Below are positions 63,614 to 64,000 of a stretch of 64,000 nucleotides of DNA, one piece after another. This stretch comes from Parabacteroides sp. PF5-9 (lineage in GTDB: Bacteria > Bacteroidota > Bacteroidia > Bacteroidales > Tannerellaceae): positions 1 through 64,000 of the forward strand of contig NZ_JARXWG010000001.1 in the NCBI RefSeq assembly GCF_029893105.1, read 5' to 3'. The position numbers and the translations under genes are program-made. Under the pieces are notes generated by a model. The model did not search any database, was not told the DNA's origin, and saw only the letters and a list, made by a program, of their open reading frames with translations. Position 1 is the stretch's first letter. Every line of letters starts with the position of its first letter.

Positions 63614-64000
63614 TTAGTTGTGATCTGTTACGTGTTCCATTAACTCGAGCATGAAAGAGAGTGACTCCAGGCTGTTGTTGTAATGCTGTGTCATGGCATA
63701 TAAACCGTTGTTGGAGCAAGGTAATGTCGGAAGAATATTTTCTTCAAACATGTAATTATCGGTTAAAACCTTTTTGGTTTCCTTTAATAATTCTTCGGCT
63801 CCGGGGTTTCTGTCATTTTTGTATAATGTCTCCATTTGTGCAATTACCTCGTTGATCTGCATGTTGTAATAGAGACGTAGTTCTTCTATCTCCTGCTTGG
63901 TCTCACAGGTATAAGCCGTTGTATCCTGTTCGTCGGTGACGGTGTTGAGGGGTAAACGGAAAAATAAAAGTAAAATAATAGAAGCTGCTACGGCTACTGT
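63614..64000 (-). CDS. Membrane protein, N-terminus cut by window end
   Basis: The frame is open from the stop at 63614 to the window edge, giving 128 residues, so the ATG at 63862 is probably internal. The upstream part holds a hydrophobic helix (VAVAASIILLLFF) followed by a soluble domain with YTCETKQEIEELRLYYNMQINEVIAQMETLYKN in helical form and PCSNNGL near the end. A one-helix membrane protein with an extracytoplasmic helical domain is seen; this could be an anti-sigma or sensor component. The upstream part of the gene lies outside the window. Confidence 0.6.
   Translation of the reverse strand, partial: TVAVAASIILLLFFRLPLNTVTDEQDTTAYTCETKQEIEELRLYYNMQINEVIAQMETLYKNDRNPGAEELLKETKKVLTDNYMFEENILPTLPCSNNGLYAMTQHYNNSLESLSFMLELMEHVTDHN

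Overview
The window reads as chromosomal DNA from an anaerobic member of the Bacteroidales, most likely Tannerellaceae (Parabacteroides or a close relative). Support: a Bacteroidetes-type Rnf operon led by rseC, PorX, a BACON-domain surface lipoprotein, GH97, DUF3078 and DUF4294 proteins, archaeal/eukaryal-type GlyRS, and many promoters of the Bacteroidetes form TAnnTTTG. No tRNA, rRNA, CRISPR array, prophage or intact transposase was found. The species is an inference.

Layout. 1-3.7 kb: a clipped gene tail, a folded palindromic repeat, and a GH97 glycosidase with a Gfo/Idh/MocA protein. 3.9-5.5 kb: a DUF3078 outer-membrane protein. 5.6-6.1 kb: first copy of a ~470-bp dispersed repeat. 6.4-13 kb: rseC-rnfBCDGEA-galE. 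13.1-19.8 kb: a tripartite RND efflux operon with a divergent AraC-type regulator. 19.8-29.7 kb: housekeeping genes (FKBP lipoprotein, glyS, pepD, flippase-like protein, rsmA, mgtE, efp, radC, a DUF59 protein, lpxH). 29.7-36.2 kb: the most accessory-looking stretch, with a large BACON lipoprotein, second copies of both repeats, a HAD phosphatase, a possible RNA pseudoknot and ohr. 36.3-50.9 kb: a 2-hydroxyacid dehydrogenase, a SpmA/SpmB-like fusion, ybeY-mnmG, a parS-like site, uvrC-dtd-mazG-deoC, a polyprenyl synthase, polA, porX, tsaE and an Imm17-like protein. 50.9-64 kb: rnr, a SpoU methyltransferase, a DUF4294 protein, an outer-membrane pair including a helix-hairpin-helix/barrel protein, the third ~470-bp repeat copy, a radical SAM enzyme, a patatin, an ECF sigma cassette, and a convergent operon for a repetitive beta-solenoid-like protein, running off the window end.

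Working together: Rnf couples ferredoxin oxidation to NAD+ reduction and ion export. The RND genes form one pump under a probable local regulator. The ECF sigma factor with small membrane proteins looks like an envelope-sensing cassette.

The least explained material is intergenic. It comprises two dispersed repeat families (one ~470 bp in three copies, one ~145 bp with covarying stems in two copies), two arrays of palindromes phased at 22 and 11 bp, a 41-bp perfect palindrome, inverted 7-bp repeats inside the rnf operon, and a pseudoknot-shaped sequence. Several translation starts were moved downstream of the longest possible start, in five cases because the extension would lie inside a TAnnTTTG promoter.
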